From positions 31,022 to 95,021 of the forward strand of contig NZ_JAFBIX010000012.1 of assembly GCF_021531895.1 (NCBI RefSeq): a DNA stretch of 64,000 bases, given 5' to 3'. This DNA is from Faecalicatena contorta. Its GTDB lineage: Bacteria; Bacillota; Clostridia; Lachnospirales; Lachnospiraceae. Made by a program: the position numbers and the translations under genes. The notes beneath the pieces are model-generated. The model was not told the DNA's origin. It did not search any database and saw only the letters and a list, made by a program, of their open reading frames with translations. Positions within the stretch are counted from its first letter, which is position 1, and every line of letters starts with the position of its first letter. Below are positions 37,618 through 45,606 of the stretch, piece by piece.

Positions 37618-38139
37618 TTATAAGCTATATACGCGCTGCTGTACCTGATCAAAAAGGCGTTTGAATTCCTGTTGTCCTTTTTTCTGAACGAAACAGCTCT
37701 GGCGCTCAAGCAATTTTAGTTTAATAGCATACCCGAATAAATAAGCATCATCAAAAGTATGCAAGCCTACCAATGAATCAAGAATTTCAAATTCATAATC
37801 CAGTAAGATCTTCTCTGCCTCCAGCGGATTCTTTGCGGCCAGTGCAGCTCCTGCTACCTGCGCAATGACAGAATCCTTGTCATAAGATGTCAGATAAGGT
37901 CTCCCCAGATTCATACTCCTCTGATAATTAAGTTCCCTCATAAGATTCTTATAAAAAACTGCCCACTCTTTTACGAGCGGTCCCTCTTCCGATGAAAGAG
38001 TAAGATTCTTTAGGAAATTATATTTTGATTCGCTTACATTTGACTGGCACATGCCGAGGAACTCATCATAAGTCAGCGGCATATCTCCATCTGTCTTAAG
38101 ATCCGGCAGGCTCGATATCAAGTAATAATATGAAGCCAT
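37618..38139 (-). CDS. DUF2764 family V-ATPase operon protein (candidate subunit C)
   Basis: A 173-residue helical protein starting MASYYYLISSLPDL, the signature start of DUF2764. It lies between subunits E and A, where subunit C is found in canonical operons, and this window has no separate C, F or G gene. A role as a stand-in for the C stator/collar subunit is a reasonable inference. The ATG at 38139 is 5 nt after AGGAGG. Confidence 0.85.
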   Translation of the reverse strand: MASYYYLISSLPDLKTDGDMPLTYDEFLGMCQSNVSESKYNFLKNLTLSSEEGPLVKEWAVFYKNLMRELNYQRSMNLGRPYLTSYDKDSVIAQVAGAALAAKNPLEAEKILLDYEFEILDSLVGLHTFDDAYLFGYAIKLKLLERQSCFVQKKGQQEFKRLFDQVQQRVYSL

Positions 38140-38151
38140 AGACACCTCCTG

Positions 38152-38712
38152 CTAGAAATCAAGATTTCTGAAATATGGCATCAGCATCTGCATGATTTCT
38201 TCATCCGAACAGTCAAAATAACCCGAACCATCTTTTGCCGCCAGACGGAATCCTGCCTGAACGCCTTTTGTTGGTCTGATCTCAAGACCATTCTTAATTT
38301 CTTCTGCAAGCTCTGATTTCAGTGCATCACTCACTTCTGAAACTTCAGCTGAATAATTCTGTACATCTTCCCCGACTACGACAGCGTGGATCAATTTACC
38401 AAGTGCAGCTCCTGAAAGATTATCCTTAATCTTTGCAGAAAGGATCTTTTCAAATTCAGCTTTCACCTCAGTTTTAAATGCAAGCATAGCATCTCTTTTT
38501 GCCTGCTCTGCACTGATCGCAGCACTTTCTTTAAGAATACTGATTTCTTTCTCTGAAGTCTCTTTAACACTCTTCGCTTCAGCCTTGGCATCTGCTACAA
38601 TTGTTTCTGCTTTTTTCTTAGCTTCCAAAATAATTTCTTCTGCTTCTGCATTAGCCACATCAATTCCTTCTTTTCGAATTGACGAAACTAAGTCTTGAAT
38701 CTGTAATTCCAT
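38152..38712 (-). CDS. ntpE: V-type ATP synthase subunit E (peripheral stalk)
   Basis: A 186-residue protein with a long charged N-terminal helix (residues about 15-95, rich in Ala, Glu and Lys) and a small C-terminal globular domain that binds the top of the A3B3 head. First gene of the operon; a promoter candidate lies 55-80 bp upstream. Confidence 0.88.
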   Translation of the reverse strand: MELQIQDLVSSIRKEGIDVANAEAEEIILEAKKKAETIVADAKAEAKSVKETSEKEISILKESAAISAEQAKRDAMLAFKTEVKAEFEKILSAKIKDNLSGAALGKLIHAVVVGEDVQNYSAEVSEVSDALKSELAEEIKNGLEIRPTKGVQAGFRLAAKDGSGYFDCSDEEIMQMLMPYFRNLDF

Positions 38713-38763
38713 AAGTTCACTTCCTTTCTTTTTAATACTTAATAAAAAGAATTTATTCTAACT

Positions 38764-38793
38764 ATAATATAACAATCCGCCTGTCTTTCGCAA
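38764..38793 (-). promoter_or_regulatory. Candidate promoter of the V-ATPase operon
   Basis: TTGCGA (38788-38793) and TATTAT (38764-38769) on the minus strand with an 18-bp spacer, about 52 bp upstream of subunit E. The remaining 38713-38850 gap is AT-rich with nothing else recognised. Confidence 0.5.
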
Positions 38794-38850
38794 GTATTTG
38801 ATGACATTTTTGCAAAATTTATTATTTATTTTATAAATTTTAGACAAAAA

Positions 38851-39105
38851 TCACAATCTTTTTTCTACTTTTAGGTAGATGTTTTCCCGACAGGCATCTG
38901 ATATCACTCGCCAGACCTTTTGATACCACGCTCCTGCCTGTGCTTCATTCTCAATTATAACCGTTGTATCTCGAAGTTCTGTCAGGCAGTCATACAGTGC
39001 ATCCAGATTATTGCCAAAGTACTCAGGAAACTGAAACTGTTCTCTCAGATATAAAAATGTTTCATCTCTGTTCTCCATTCTTCCGGCATCTAATATCACT
39101 CTCAT
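38851..39105 (-). CDS. Barstar family ribonuclease inhibitor
   Basis: An 84-residue cytoplasmic protein. PEYFGNNLDALYDCLTEL (residues 27-44) matches the barstar interface helix, with Asp35 and Asp39 at the same positions as in Bacillus barstar, where they plug the barnase active site. It lies 5 bp downstream of the barnase-like gene, so immunity is made with the toxin. Confidence 0.9.
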   Translation of the reverse strand: MRVILDAGRMENRDETFLYLREQFQFPEYFGNNLDALYDCLTELRDTTVIIENEAQAGAWYQKVWRVISDACRENIYLKVEKRL

Positions 39106-39110
39106 CTTTT

Positions 39111-39608
39111 TTATTCCTCTCCATATAACAATTCAAAATTCTCATAATGATCTTCTGTATAATAGATCAGTCCGTCATCCGAATATACTATCCTTTTTGC
39201 ATTCCGATGTCCGCCTTCATAGTCAATATCACACTCGTGATAAGTACGTCCATCTGCCTCTGGAAGCACCCCCTCATAATTTCCAAAATAATCACCGCCA
39301 ATGCTTTTACCCGGAGCAACCTCATCCAGATTCCCTTCCTTACTGTCCCATCCAAGATCTTGTGCTTCCTTTTTTGTGATAAAATTATCCGGCAAATGCC
39401 CAAATTCATATAAATACGCAGCAACTTCATCTTTCGACGTATACTCACCGGATTCCTCAACAGAAAGCTGCAATTCTGACAGTTCCTCACTTTGTTGACT
39501 CTGTACGGAAGTTGAATCTTCCGTAGAAACACTCTGGCCCTCACACCCCGTCAAAAGACAAAGCATCAGGAAAATGATTCCTACAATATACTGAATTTTC
39601 TTCTTCAT
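39111..39608 (-). CDS. Barnase-type guanyl-preferring ribonuclease, predicted lipoprotein
   Basis: A 165-residue precursor. Residues 58-160 form a complete barnase domain: Lys79 (FITKKEA), general base Glu125 (YHECDIDY), Arg135 and Arg139 (GGHRNAKRIVYS) and His154 (TEDHYENF) correspond to barnase Lys27, Glu73, Arg83, Arg87 and His102. The N-terminus has a signal with lipobox LLTGC (Cys22), then a Ser/Glu/Gln-rich linker, so the enzyme should be anchored outside the membrane rather than released. A barstar gene follows directly. Confidence 0.9.
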   Translation of the reverse strand: MKKKIQYIVGIIFLMLCLLTGCEGQSVSTEDSTSVQSQQSEELSELQLSVEESGEYTSKDEVAAYLYEFGHLPDNFITKKEAQDLGWDSKEGNLDEVAPGKSIGGDYFGNYEGVLPEADGRTYHECDIDYEGGHRNAKRIVYSDDGLIYYTEDHYENFELLYGEE

Positions 39609-39754
39609 AAATGCCTCCTGATATTATAGATTTCTACAGCATATATTATCCATTTCCATGGAAATTTAAAACTTACTGTTTCACTATTGTACCAGACATT
39701 CCATATAATCGCCAGAGCTCTCTGTCTTGTCTTCTATTATGCTTTTCGATATAC

Positions 39755-39760
39755 TATAAT
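39755..39760 (+). promoter_or_regulatory. Candidate -10 of the small coiled-coil gene
   Basis: A perfect TATAAT 29 bp upstream of the ATG at 39789, which also has AGGAGG. The -35 position is poor. Confidence 0.45.
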
Positions 39761-39788
39761 CAAATCAAAAATGAGTCAGGAGGTTCTT

Positions 39789-40112
39789 ATGGAATTATTA
39801 TTAACCAGCCAGGAAGAATGTCATCGCATAGAAGTGTATAATGAATATCTGAAAAAAATCCCAGAATTACTGAAGCAGCTGGAGACTGTTGAAAAGATGT
39901 ACCAGAAAGCCATTCTGGAAGAAGCTATGTTAAAAGACAAGGACCGGTCCGATCATAGCGTATTGCTGTATAGTGATCGTCTGAACCACATCAAGCAGCA
40001 ATGCGAAGAACGCTCCGCAGACATTCGTCAGCAATGTCACCTGATCTTTGAATTGAAGGCTCAGATCGAGGCAGAAAGCAGCGCACTGGACGCACTGATA
40101 AACTTTTCTTAA
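39789..40112 (+). CDS. Small coiled-coil protein of unknown function
   Basis: I do not recognise a family. The 107-residue protein is helical and charged throughout (ELLKQLETVEKMYQKAILEE; HIKQQCEERSADIRQQC), with no membrane segment or signal. The ATG at 39789 follows AGGAGG by 5 nt; the frame extends upstream to 39687 without support. Its 3' half is overlapped on the other strand by a frame at 39930-40373, and one of the two is probably not coding there; the ribosome site and promoter favour this one. Confidence 0.65.
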   Translation: MELLLTSQEECHRIEVYNEYLKKIPELLKQLETVEKMYQKAILEEAMLKDKDRSDHSVLLYSDRLNHIKQQCEERSADIRQQCHLIFELKAQIEAESSALDALINFS

Positions 40113-40373
40113 TGAAAATCGGCGTACAGAACAATCTTTTTTTTGGATTAACTGCTGTACTTTTTGAATGGATTCCAGTTCACTTTTACAAAACACATAT
40201 ACCATAAGAGATATATCTCCATTTTTTTCATACTGCCTGAAGGACTGCCGATATTTACCTGTCGGTTTCACAGCAACAGGCAATAGTCCCTGATTAATCA
40301 TTTCTGGTGGATAATATACTGCCTCTACGATCAATCCAACATGAACTGGGCCTTCCCGATACTCACCTTCCAT
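40113..40373 (-). pseudogene. Unassigned open frame, possible gene remnant
   Basis: A minus-strand frame from an ATG at 40373 continues to 39930. Its first 85 or so residues (EYREGPVHVGLIVEAVYYPP and on) lie in otherwise empty DNA and look protein-like, but I cannot name a family. The rest runs antisense to the coiled-coil gene. There is no clear ribosome site, and neighbouring DNA holds fragments of other genes, so I treat it as a probable remnant. Confidence 0.3.
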
Positions 40374-40387
40374 CCCACGGATAATTG

Positions 40388-40498
40388 TTAATATTCTAAG
40401 CTATCCATGTTCAAAAGACAATGAGAGTTAAACTCCTGAGTCCGCTTTTCATCCGAGGTCATATCATAAGTAACCTGAATATAGTATCTCTGATTGCT
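40388..40498 (-). pseudogene. C-terminal fragment of a DUF4143 AAA-type ATPase
   Basis: A 36-residue frame without a start (NQRYYIQVTYDMTSDEKR and on, ending in TAA) resembles the C-terminal tail of DUF4143-containing ATPases, which typically reads 'YYIQ...EEKR.QE..SL'. Upstream codons in this frame contain stops. A gene scar; assignment from memory of the family, so moderate confidence. Confidence 0.45.
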
Positions 40499-40513
40499 GC
40501 AGGTCTTTCATAA

Positions 40514-40582
40514 TCATCCCACTCCTTGTAGTTTTCGGATCTGCTCCTTTGTGCTGGTCCTGTGATAACCGTATACAACCAT
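40514..40582 (-). pseudogene. N-terminal fragment of a serine resolvase
   Basis: A 22-residue frame from an ATG (VVYGYHRTSTKEQIRKLQ) matches the catalytic N-terminus of serine recombinases (Y.R.ST..Q, with the nucleophilic Ser) and then stops. It is the scar of a mobile element. Confidence 0.55.
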
Positions 40583-40624
40583 TTCGCTCTCTCTATGCTT
40601 TCCTATTATTTAAAACCAAAGACA

Positions 40625-41326
40625 CTACTCCTGCTTCACCATACAATAGCCAATCCCTATATGTGTCTGGATACATTTATTAGAGATGTCTTTCTTTTCT
40701 ATTTTTTTCCTCACAGTTGCCACATGAACCCTGAGTGAAGCAATGTCTCCCTCCAGAGAACTTCCCCATATTTCCTTCGTGATATGGGTATGGGTCAGCA
40801 CTCTTCCAAGGTTTTTCGCCAACAGGCATAAAATTTTATATTCAATCGGAGTCACATGAATCTCTTCCTCTTTCACATATACTGTCTGCATTTGATAATC
40901 AATTGTTAAGCTACCATTATGAAAGACAGGAGTTCCGCCCTGCTGATTATTTTGTATGTACTGAATCCTTAGATAGTTTCCTCTGATTCTGGCAAGAAGT
41001 TCTGCTGTTGAAAATGGCTTGGTAATATAATCATCAGCCCCTGCATCCAGAGCATCAATTTTATCTTTATCTTCACTTCTGGCACTTATCACAGTAATTG
41101 GGACAGTAGACCAAGAACGTATTTTCTTAATCACATCAATCCCATCTATATCAGGAAGTCCCAGATCCAAAAGAATCAGTTCCGGTGACTGCGTTGTTAC
41201 CTCGATAATCGCTTGCTTCCCATTTTTTGCTACATGATATTTATAATTTTCCGTCTCAAGAGCGGTGGTAATCAGACTGCGAATAGCAAAATCATCTTCT
41301 ACCACCAGAATATTTGAATTATTCAT
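40625..41326 (-). CDS. kdpE: OmpR-type response regulator (KdpE-like), second copy
   Basis: The 233-residue regulator has a receiver with the acidic pair (VVEDDFAIR), phospho-acceptor Asp in LILLDLGLPD, Lys in ITKPFS, and a winged-helix DNA-binding domain (about 130-230; THTHITKEIWGS). It is closely related to the KdpE at 42592. Its 5' end overlaps the truncated kinase by 8 bp. With its partner lacking sensor and phospho-acceptor regions, it may be orphaned or served by the other kinase. No kdpFABC genes are in the window. Confidence 0.85.
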   Translation of the reverse strand: MNNSNILVVEDDFAIRSLITTALETENYKYHVAKNGKQAIIEVTTQSPELILLDLGLPDIDGIDVIKKIRSWSTVPITVISARSEDKDKIDALDAGADDYITKPFSTAELLARIRGNYLRIQYIQNNQQGGTPVFHNGSLTIDYQMQTVYVKEEEIHVTPIEYKILCLLAKNLGRVLTHTHITKEIWGSSLEGDIASLRVHVATVRKKIEKKDISNKCIQTHIGIGYCMVKQE

Positions 41327-41690
41327 GAATCTCTACCTCCTCAGCAGGCACCGTAAAATCAAAAACGGCACCTTTCGGTTTATTGTCATAGACCGTTATT
41401 CTTCCTCCATGTGCATTGATAATTGATTTACAGAGAGCAAGCCCAAGACCCAGACTCCGTTTCGAATCTGTTATTTCATTATTTGCCGTATAAAACATTT
41501 CAAAAATATGCGGTTTATCTTCATCCGAAATTCCCTTTCCAGTATCTGCAATCTGCACATGGACAAAACTTTTTTCTTTCTTTGTAGATATCACAATCTC
41601 TCCACCTGGAGGAGTATACTTCACTGCATTATCTACAATATTGATAATTACCTGAAGGATCAGTCGTGAGTCCACATTAACGAGCTGCAT
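41319..41690 (-). pseudogene. KdpD-like histidine kinase, C-terminal ATPase fragment
   Basis: A 123-residue fragment holding only the HATPase domain: N box INIVDNAVKYTP, G1 DTGKGIS, and G2 SLGLGLALCKSIINAHGG. The sensor, GAF and phospho-acceptor His regions are absent. Its first residues align with an internal point of the KdpD at 43334 (RLVPMDAKLIEQVITNLLDN versus QLVNVDSRLILQVIINIVDN). The upstream base is the stop codon of the EamA gene, so the break is at that junction. Confidence 0.8.
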
Positions 41691-42608
41691 CTATGATCTC
41701 TTTTTATTCACAAGATAAATACCACAAGCAACCATCATTACAGCAATAAAATATTGCCATTTCAATTCTTCTTTAAGTAGTAATGCTGAGAATATTACTC
41801 CTAAAACAGGAATCAATGCATTAAAAATTGCTATCTTACTAATCGGATGATACGAAAGCAGCTCATTATAAATAGCAAAACAAACTGCTGAAATCATGAT
41901 TAACGCTATTAATACAATCATTCCTTTCACATTTACACACCAGGGACTATTTGTCCCTATGATCAAGCCAATTGCCAGAAGCAATGCTCCTCCTATCATC
42001 ATACTTTGTCCTGTTGCCTGCATCATATTCATTTTCTTTGAAGCTACTCGTGTTATGACACCACCGAGTGCTGCACAACCTGCATTTAGAAGAATCATTC
42101 CGTCCCCTCTAAATGTAATATTTTCAAAGAAATCCGCTCCCGGTTGAATATTAATTGCTACAATTCCCGCAATCCCTAATACACATCCAATCATTTTAGG
42201 AAATGATACTTTGTCATCAGAAAATATAATCGTTGAGAGAATAATTAAGAAAAAACCTCCCATAGAATCCAAAATGGTAGACCTTGCACTCGGGTTATAT
42301 CCCAACCCTATATATGCAAACATATAATGAAGGGTTACATTTACTATAGCAAGAAAAATCAGCCACCATAAGTCATTTTTATTTTCTAATTCCAGTTTCT
42401 TTTTTCTCAAACAGCAAAATGCCGAAACCAGCATACCTGCAAAAAAGAATCTTATTCCGGCAAATAAGACTTTTCCTCCCAAATCAGCTGAAGCTATTTG
42501 AAATTCCTGATACCCGATTTTTATAAGCGGATAAGCCAATGACCATCCAAAAGCACAAAAAATTGCCAATATGGACTTATATTTACTATTCCTAAATATT
42601 TGTTCCAT
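41691..42608 (-). CDS. EamA/DMT family transporter
   Basis: A 305-residue membrane protein with ten segments in two EamA repeats (GWSLAYPLIKIGYQEF early; FNALIPVLGVIFSALLLKEEL near the end). The substrate is unknown. The ATG at 42608 has GGAGATGAGG upstream and overlaps the end of kdpE by 17 bp; its stop codon abuts the kdpD fragment. It is visibly richer in A and T than its neighbours and splits a kdpDE-like pair, so it was probably brought in by recombination. Confidence 0.85.
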   Translation of the reverse strand: MEQIFRNSKYKSILAIFCAFGWSLAYPLIKIGYQEFQIASADLGGKVLFAGIRFFFAGMLVSAFCCLRKKKLELENKNDLWWLIFLAIVNVTLHYMFAYIGLGYNPSARSTILDSMGGFFLIILSTIIFSDDKVSFPKMIGCVLGIAGIVAINIQPGADFFENITFRGDGMILLNAGCAALGGVITRVASKKMNMMQATGQSMMIGGALLLAIGLIIGTNSPWCVNVKGMIVLIALIMISAVCFAIYNELLSYHPISKIAIFNALIPVLGVIFSALLLKEELKWQYFIAVMMVACGIYLVNKKRS

Positions 42609-43341
42609 TTTCCTCATCTCCATTTTTTACGGCTTCATGCTCTCGCATCCGGTATCCGATTCCTATTTCCGTCTCCATATACTCCGGTTTTGCCGGATTC
42701 CGTTCGATTTTTCTTCGGGTGGAAGCCATTACAGAACGAAGTACCTGTGTATCTTCCCCGTATCCTTCTCCCCATATCTTCCGTAAAATCGTATGGTAGG
42801 TAAGTACCTTTCCCGGATTCTGCATAAATAAAAGCAACAGCTGATATTCCAAAGGGGTCAGATGAATCTCCTTGTCATCCTTATAGGCAATATGCGCCCC
42901 ATTATCCAGTTTCAGATCTCCATTTACATATACGGTATCATCAGGTCTTTCCTCTGATTCCGAATGATTCATACGATAGTAATGCCGCAGTGCCACCCGG
43001 ATTCTGGCCATCAGCTCTGTTGCAGAAAAAGGTTTCGTCAGATAGTCATCCGCGCCATCATCCAAAGCCGCAGCCTTTTCTTTATCCTGATCCCTTGCAG
43101 AAACGATAATGATAGGAACTTCTGACCATTCCCGGATTTTATGGAGTACTTCCATTCCATCCATATCCGGAAGGCCCAGATCCAATAAGATCAGATTTGC
43201 ATTTTTCCTTACCATATAGGAGATGCCATCTTTCCCATTCACTACACCTTCCACAGAAAAACCTGCATTTTCCAATGTATAAACCATAAAATTCTGTATC
43301 TGTACATCATCTTCTATAATCAGTATTTTTTCTTTAAACAA
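42592..43341 (-). CDS. kdpE: OmpR-type response regulator (KdpE-like)
   Basis: The 249-residue regulator has receiver residues IIEDDVQIQ, phospho-acceptor in LILLDLGLPDMDG, Lys in LTKPFS, and a C-terminal winged helix (YHTILRKIWGEGYGEDTQVLR). The start is uncertain: TTG at 43341 (9 nt after GGAG) or GTG at 43347; the longer frame to 43437 runs through the kinase gene. It overlaps the kinase stop by 8 bp. In known systems KdpE activates potassium-uptake genes. Confidence 0.88.
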   Translation of the reverse strand: MFKEKILIIEDDVQIQNFMVYTLENAGFSVEGVVNGKDGISYMVRKNANLILLDLGLPDMDGMEVLHKIREWSEVPIIIVSARDQDKEKAAALDDGADDYLTKPFSATELMARIRVALRHYYRMNHSESEERPDDTVYVNGDLKLDNGAHIAYKDDKEIHLTPLEYQLLLLFMQNPGKVLTYHTILRKIWGEGYGEDTQVLRSVMASTRRKIERNPAKPEYMETEIGIGYRMREHEAVKNGDEENGTNI

Positions 43342-44826
43342 TTTCACTTTCTCCTTCCGTAAGCGGTAATGTAAAGAGAAACTCTGCTCCCTTTCTATCC
43401 GTCCGGTTCCGTCCGGTAATTGTTCCTCCATGGGCATTTATCACCGTTTCACAGATTGTAAGCCCCAGCCCGATTCCTCTTTTCACATCAGCCGAACGGG
43501 CTTTAGACGCATAAAATATTTTAAACAAATTAGAAACATCTGCTTCTGCAATTCCCTCTCCTTCGTCTCGGACAGAAACCAGTAGTTCATCTTCTGTGTA
43601 ACTGGCAGAAACAGTAATGGCTTCCTGCGGTCTTGTGTGTTTTACTGCATTGTCCAACAGATTGGTAATTACCTGCTCAATCAGCTTTGCATCCATGGGC
43701 ACTAACCGAAACTCTTCCGGTATCTCTACCTGTATCGCACGATCCGGGAAAATTCGTTCCACATGAGCAACCGCACATCCAATCACTTCTTCGATTGCTT
43801 CCATTTCCTTATGTATCACAATTTTACCATCCTGCAGTCTGGTCAGACTTAAGATATTTTCTACTAAAGATTTCAGCCAGTCGGCATCCTGATAAATACC
43901 TTGAAGCAGTTCCTGACGTCTGTCTTCTTTGTCTGTCATATCCATCAGCATTTCCGAAGTTCCCATAATACCTGATAACGGCGTCCGAAGATCATGGGAA
44001 ATCGCACGCAGAAGATTCGCCCGTTCTCTTTCCCGTTCCATATTTTCTCTGTCACGCACTCTTTCTACCGTTACTTCAATACGTTCCATCGCCATGGAGA
44101 CATTTTCTATGATAGAATGCAACAGCTTTTTCTTTTCCTGCAGCTGTTCCGCATTCACAGTTTTATCAATTTTTATCACTGCCAGCAAATGTTCCCTCCC
44201 ATTAACCGGATATCCATAAGTGTCCTCTTCTTCCAGATATTCTGTCCGAAGATCTGTATATTTCTTCCGAATCTCTTCTGCATCCGGCAATCCTCTGTGA
44301 ATCTGTTCTTTTCCTGACTGCTGAATGTAGATCGGTGCAGACTGTCCTCCAATATAAATACATCCAACATTTATCTGAAGAAGATGGCTGATACTTTCTG
44401 CAGCGATTTTCAGAACTGCTTCTATATCTGAAGCATCCGACAGTTTACTGGAGAGCATATATAAAATCTGGCTTTCTTTTCCTCTTTCATTAAAAGTTTT
44501 TCTTTTGTTGTCAGGGCACTCGTAAGAATGGAAGTTGTCAGCATGATTGAAAAAGTAACCAGATACTCCGGATCATTTACAGCAAGCGTATGATAGGGTT
44601 CTGTAAAAAAATAATTATAACATAGTAATGAAACTACCGCTGATAAAATCCCATACTGATATCCTGATGTAAATCTTGCAACCAAAAGAACAGCCAAAAG
44701 ATACATCACTACAATGTTAGTCTCTGGAAATCCCAGTCCTGTAAATATCTTTCCAAGTATGGTAGCTACAAAGACAACTGCCGCCAGTTTTAACAGACTC
44801 AACAGTACTTCTTTTGTTTTACTCAT
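43334..44826 (-). pseudogene. kdpD: KdpD-like sensor histidine kinase, frameshifted
   Basis: Two frames, 44422-44826 and 43334-44458, together give a short KdpD of about 497 residues. The first frame holds the four-helix DUF4118 membrane domain; the second holds a GAF-like region, HisKA (AISHDLRTPLSGIMG) and HATPase (LLDNAVKHT; GIGLGLTICETVINAHGG). The N-terminal KdpD/USP domains of the E. coli protein are absent. The join fails at an A5 run in the coding strand (44497-44501): one more A gives TTKEKTFNERGKESQILYM, continuous with the expected linker. Either an indel error, a real inactivating change or slippage. Divergent from hsp20. Confidence 0.82.
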
Positions 44827-44936
44827 TACAATCGCCTCTTTATTATCGTATTTTCCCCATTAAGTAAAGCACACACAGGCTGTTTTTCAATCCCATGAAA
44901 CATGGCATTCAAGTTCACAAAATCTTCACAGAATTA

Positions 44937-44963
44937 TTAGCACTCTCTATTGACGAGTGCTAA
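44937..44963. promoter_or_regulatory. CIRCE element (HrcA operator)
   Basis: A perfect inverted repeat TTAGCACTC-N9-GAGTGCTAA, the consensus operator of the HrcA heat-shock repressor. It overlaps the -35 of the hsp20 promoter, so bound HrcA would block transcription. Confidence 0.97.
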
Positions 44964-44978
44964 TCCGTGTGTTATATT
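44950..44978 (+). promoter_or_regulatory. hsp20 vegetative promoter
   Basis: TTGACG (44950-44955), a 17-bp spacer, and TATATT (44973-44978). The -35 lies within the CIRCE element. About 115 bp of leader precede hsp20. Confidence 0.8.
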
Positions 44979-45093
44979 ACACGTAGAACAAAGGAAGAGG
45001 AACTGATTTCTCTTCCTGATATTCATAAATCAACACTTCGGGTTTCTCCGATAGTGCAAACTTTAGTTTATGTCATGAAAGGAGATATGACTT

Positions 45094-45534
45094 ATGTTAA
45101 TGCCTAGTATTTTTGGAGAAAGTTTATTTGATGATTTTTTGGATGATTTTGCTTTCCCGGACATCGATAAAAAATTGTATGGGAAACATGCTCCCCATAT
45201 CATGAAGACCGATGTGAAGGAAAAAGACAACACTTACGAAGTGGCCATTGATCTTCCGGGATTTAAGAAAGACGAGATTCAGATTCAGCTTGAAAATGGT
45301 TACATAACCGTAAGTGCGGCAAAAGGTCTGGATAAAGACGAAAAAGATAAGGAAGGAAAATATATCCGCCGCGAGCGTTATGCCGGAAATGTAAGCAGAA
45401 GCTTTTATGTAGGAAATAATGTTCAGAGAGAAGACATCCATCCGAAATTTGAAAATGGTATTCTTTCCTTTACTGTTCCAAAAGAGCGGAAGGCAGTAGA
45501 AAACAACTCACATTATATTGCCATCGAAGGTTAA
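45094..45534 (+). CDS. hsp20: Hsp20 / alpha-crystallin family small heat-shock protein
   Basis: A 146-residue ATP-independent chaperone. The alpha-crystallin domain (about 38-135) includes YEVAIDLPGFKKDEIQIQLE and the closing ENGILSFTVPK; the C-terminal I-x-I-type anchor is HYIAIEG. AAAGGAG precedes the ATG. It is under CIRCE/HrcA control, which in many Firmicutes is reserved for groESL and dnaK. An HdeD-like gene follows. Confidence 0.93.
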   Translation: MLMPSIFGESLFDDFLDDFAFPDIDKKLYGKHAPHIMKTDVKEKDNTYEVAIDLPGFKKDEIQIQLENGYITVSAAKGLDKDEKDKEGKYIRRERYAGNVSRSFYVGNNVQREDIHPKFENGILSFTVPKERKAVENNSHYIAIEG

Positions 45535-45538
45535 TCTC

Positions 45539-45575
45539 AAACGGGCAGGGAATAAAACCTCTGCCTGTTTTAAAA
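45539..45575 (+). terminator. Weak hairpin between hsp20 and the HdeD-like gene
   Basis: AAACGGGCAG / CTGCCTGTTT with a 12-nt loop and a short T run; it may reduce rather than stop read-through into the next gene. Confidence 0.5.
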
Positions 45576-45606
45576 GCTAAATACAAGCAGGAAAGAGGTT
45601 TTTGAT

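Noticed and set aside
39930..40112. Minus-strand frame antisense to the small coiled-coil gene as a real gene
   Set aside because: It overlaps the plus-strand gene that has AGGAGG and a TATAAT; it has no ribosome site, and only its upstream half looks protein-like, reported as a remnant.
44937..44963. The palindrome as a transcription terminator of the kinase/hsp20 gap
   Set aside because: It is a perfect CIRCE consensus and overlaps a promoter; there is no T run.
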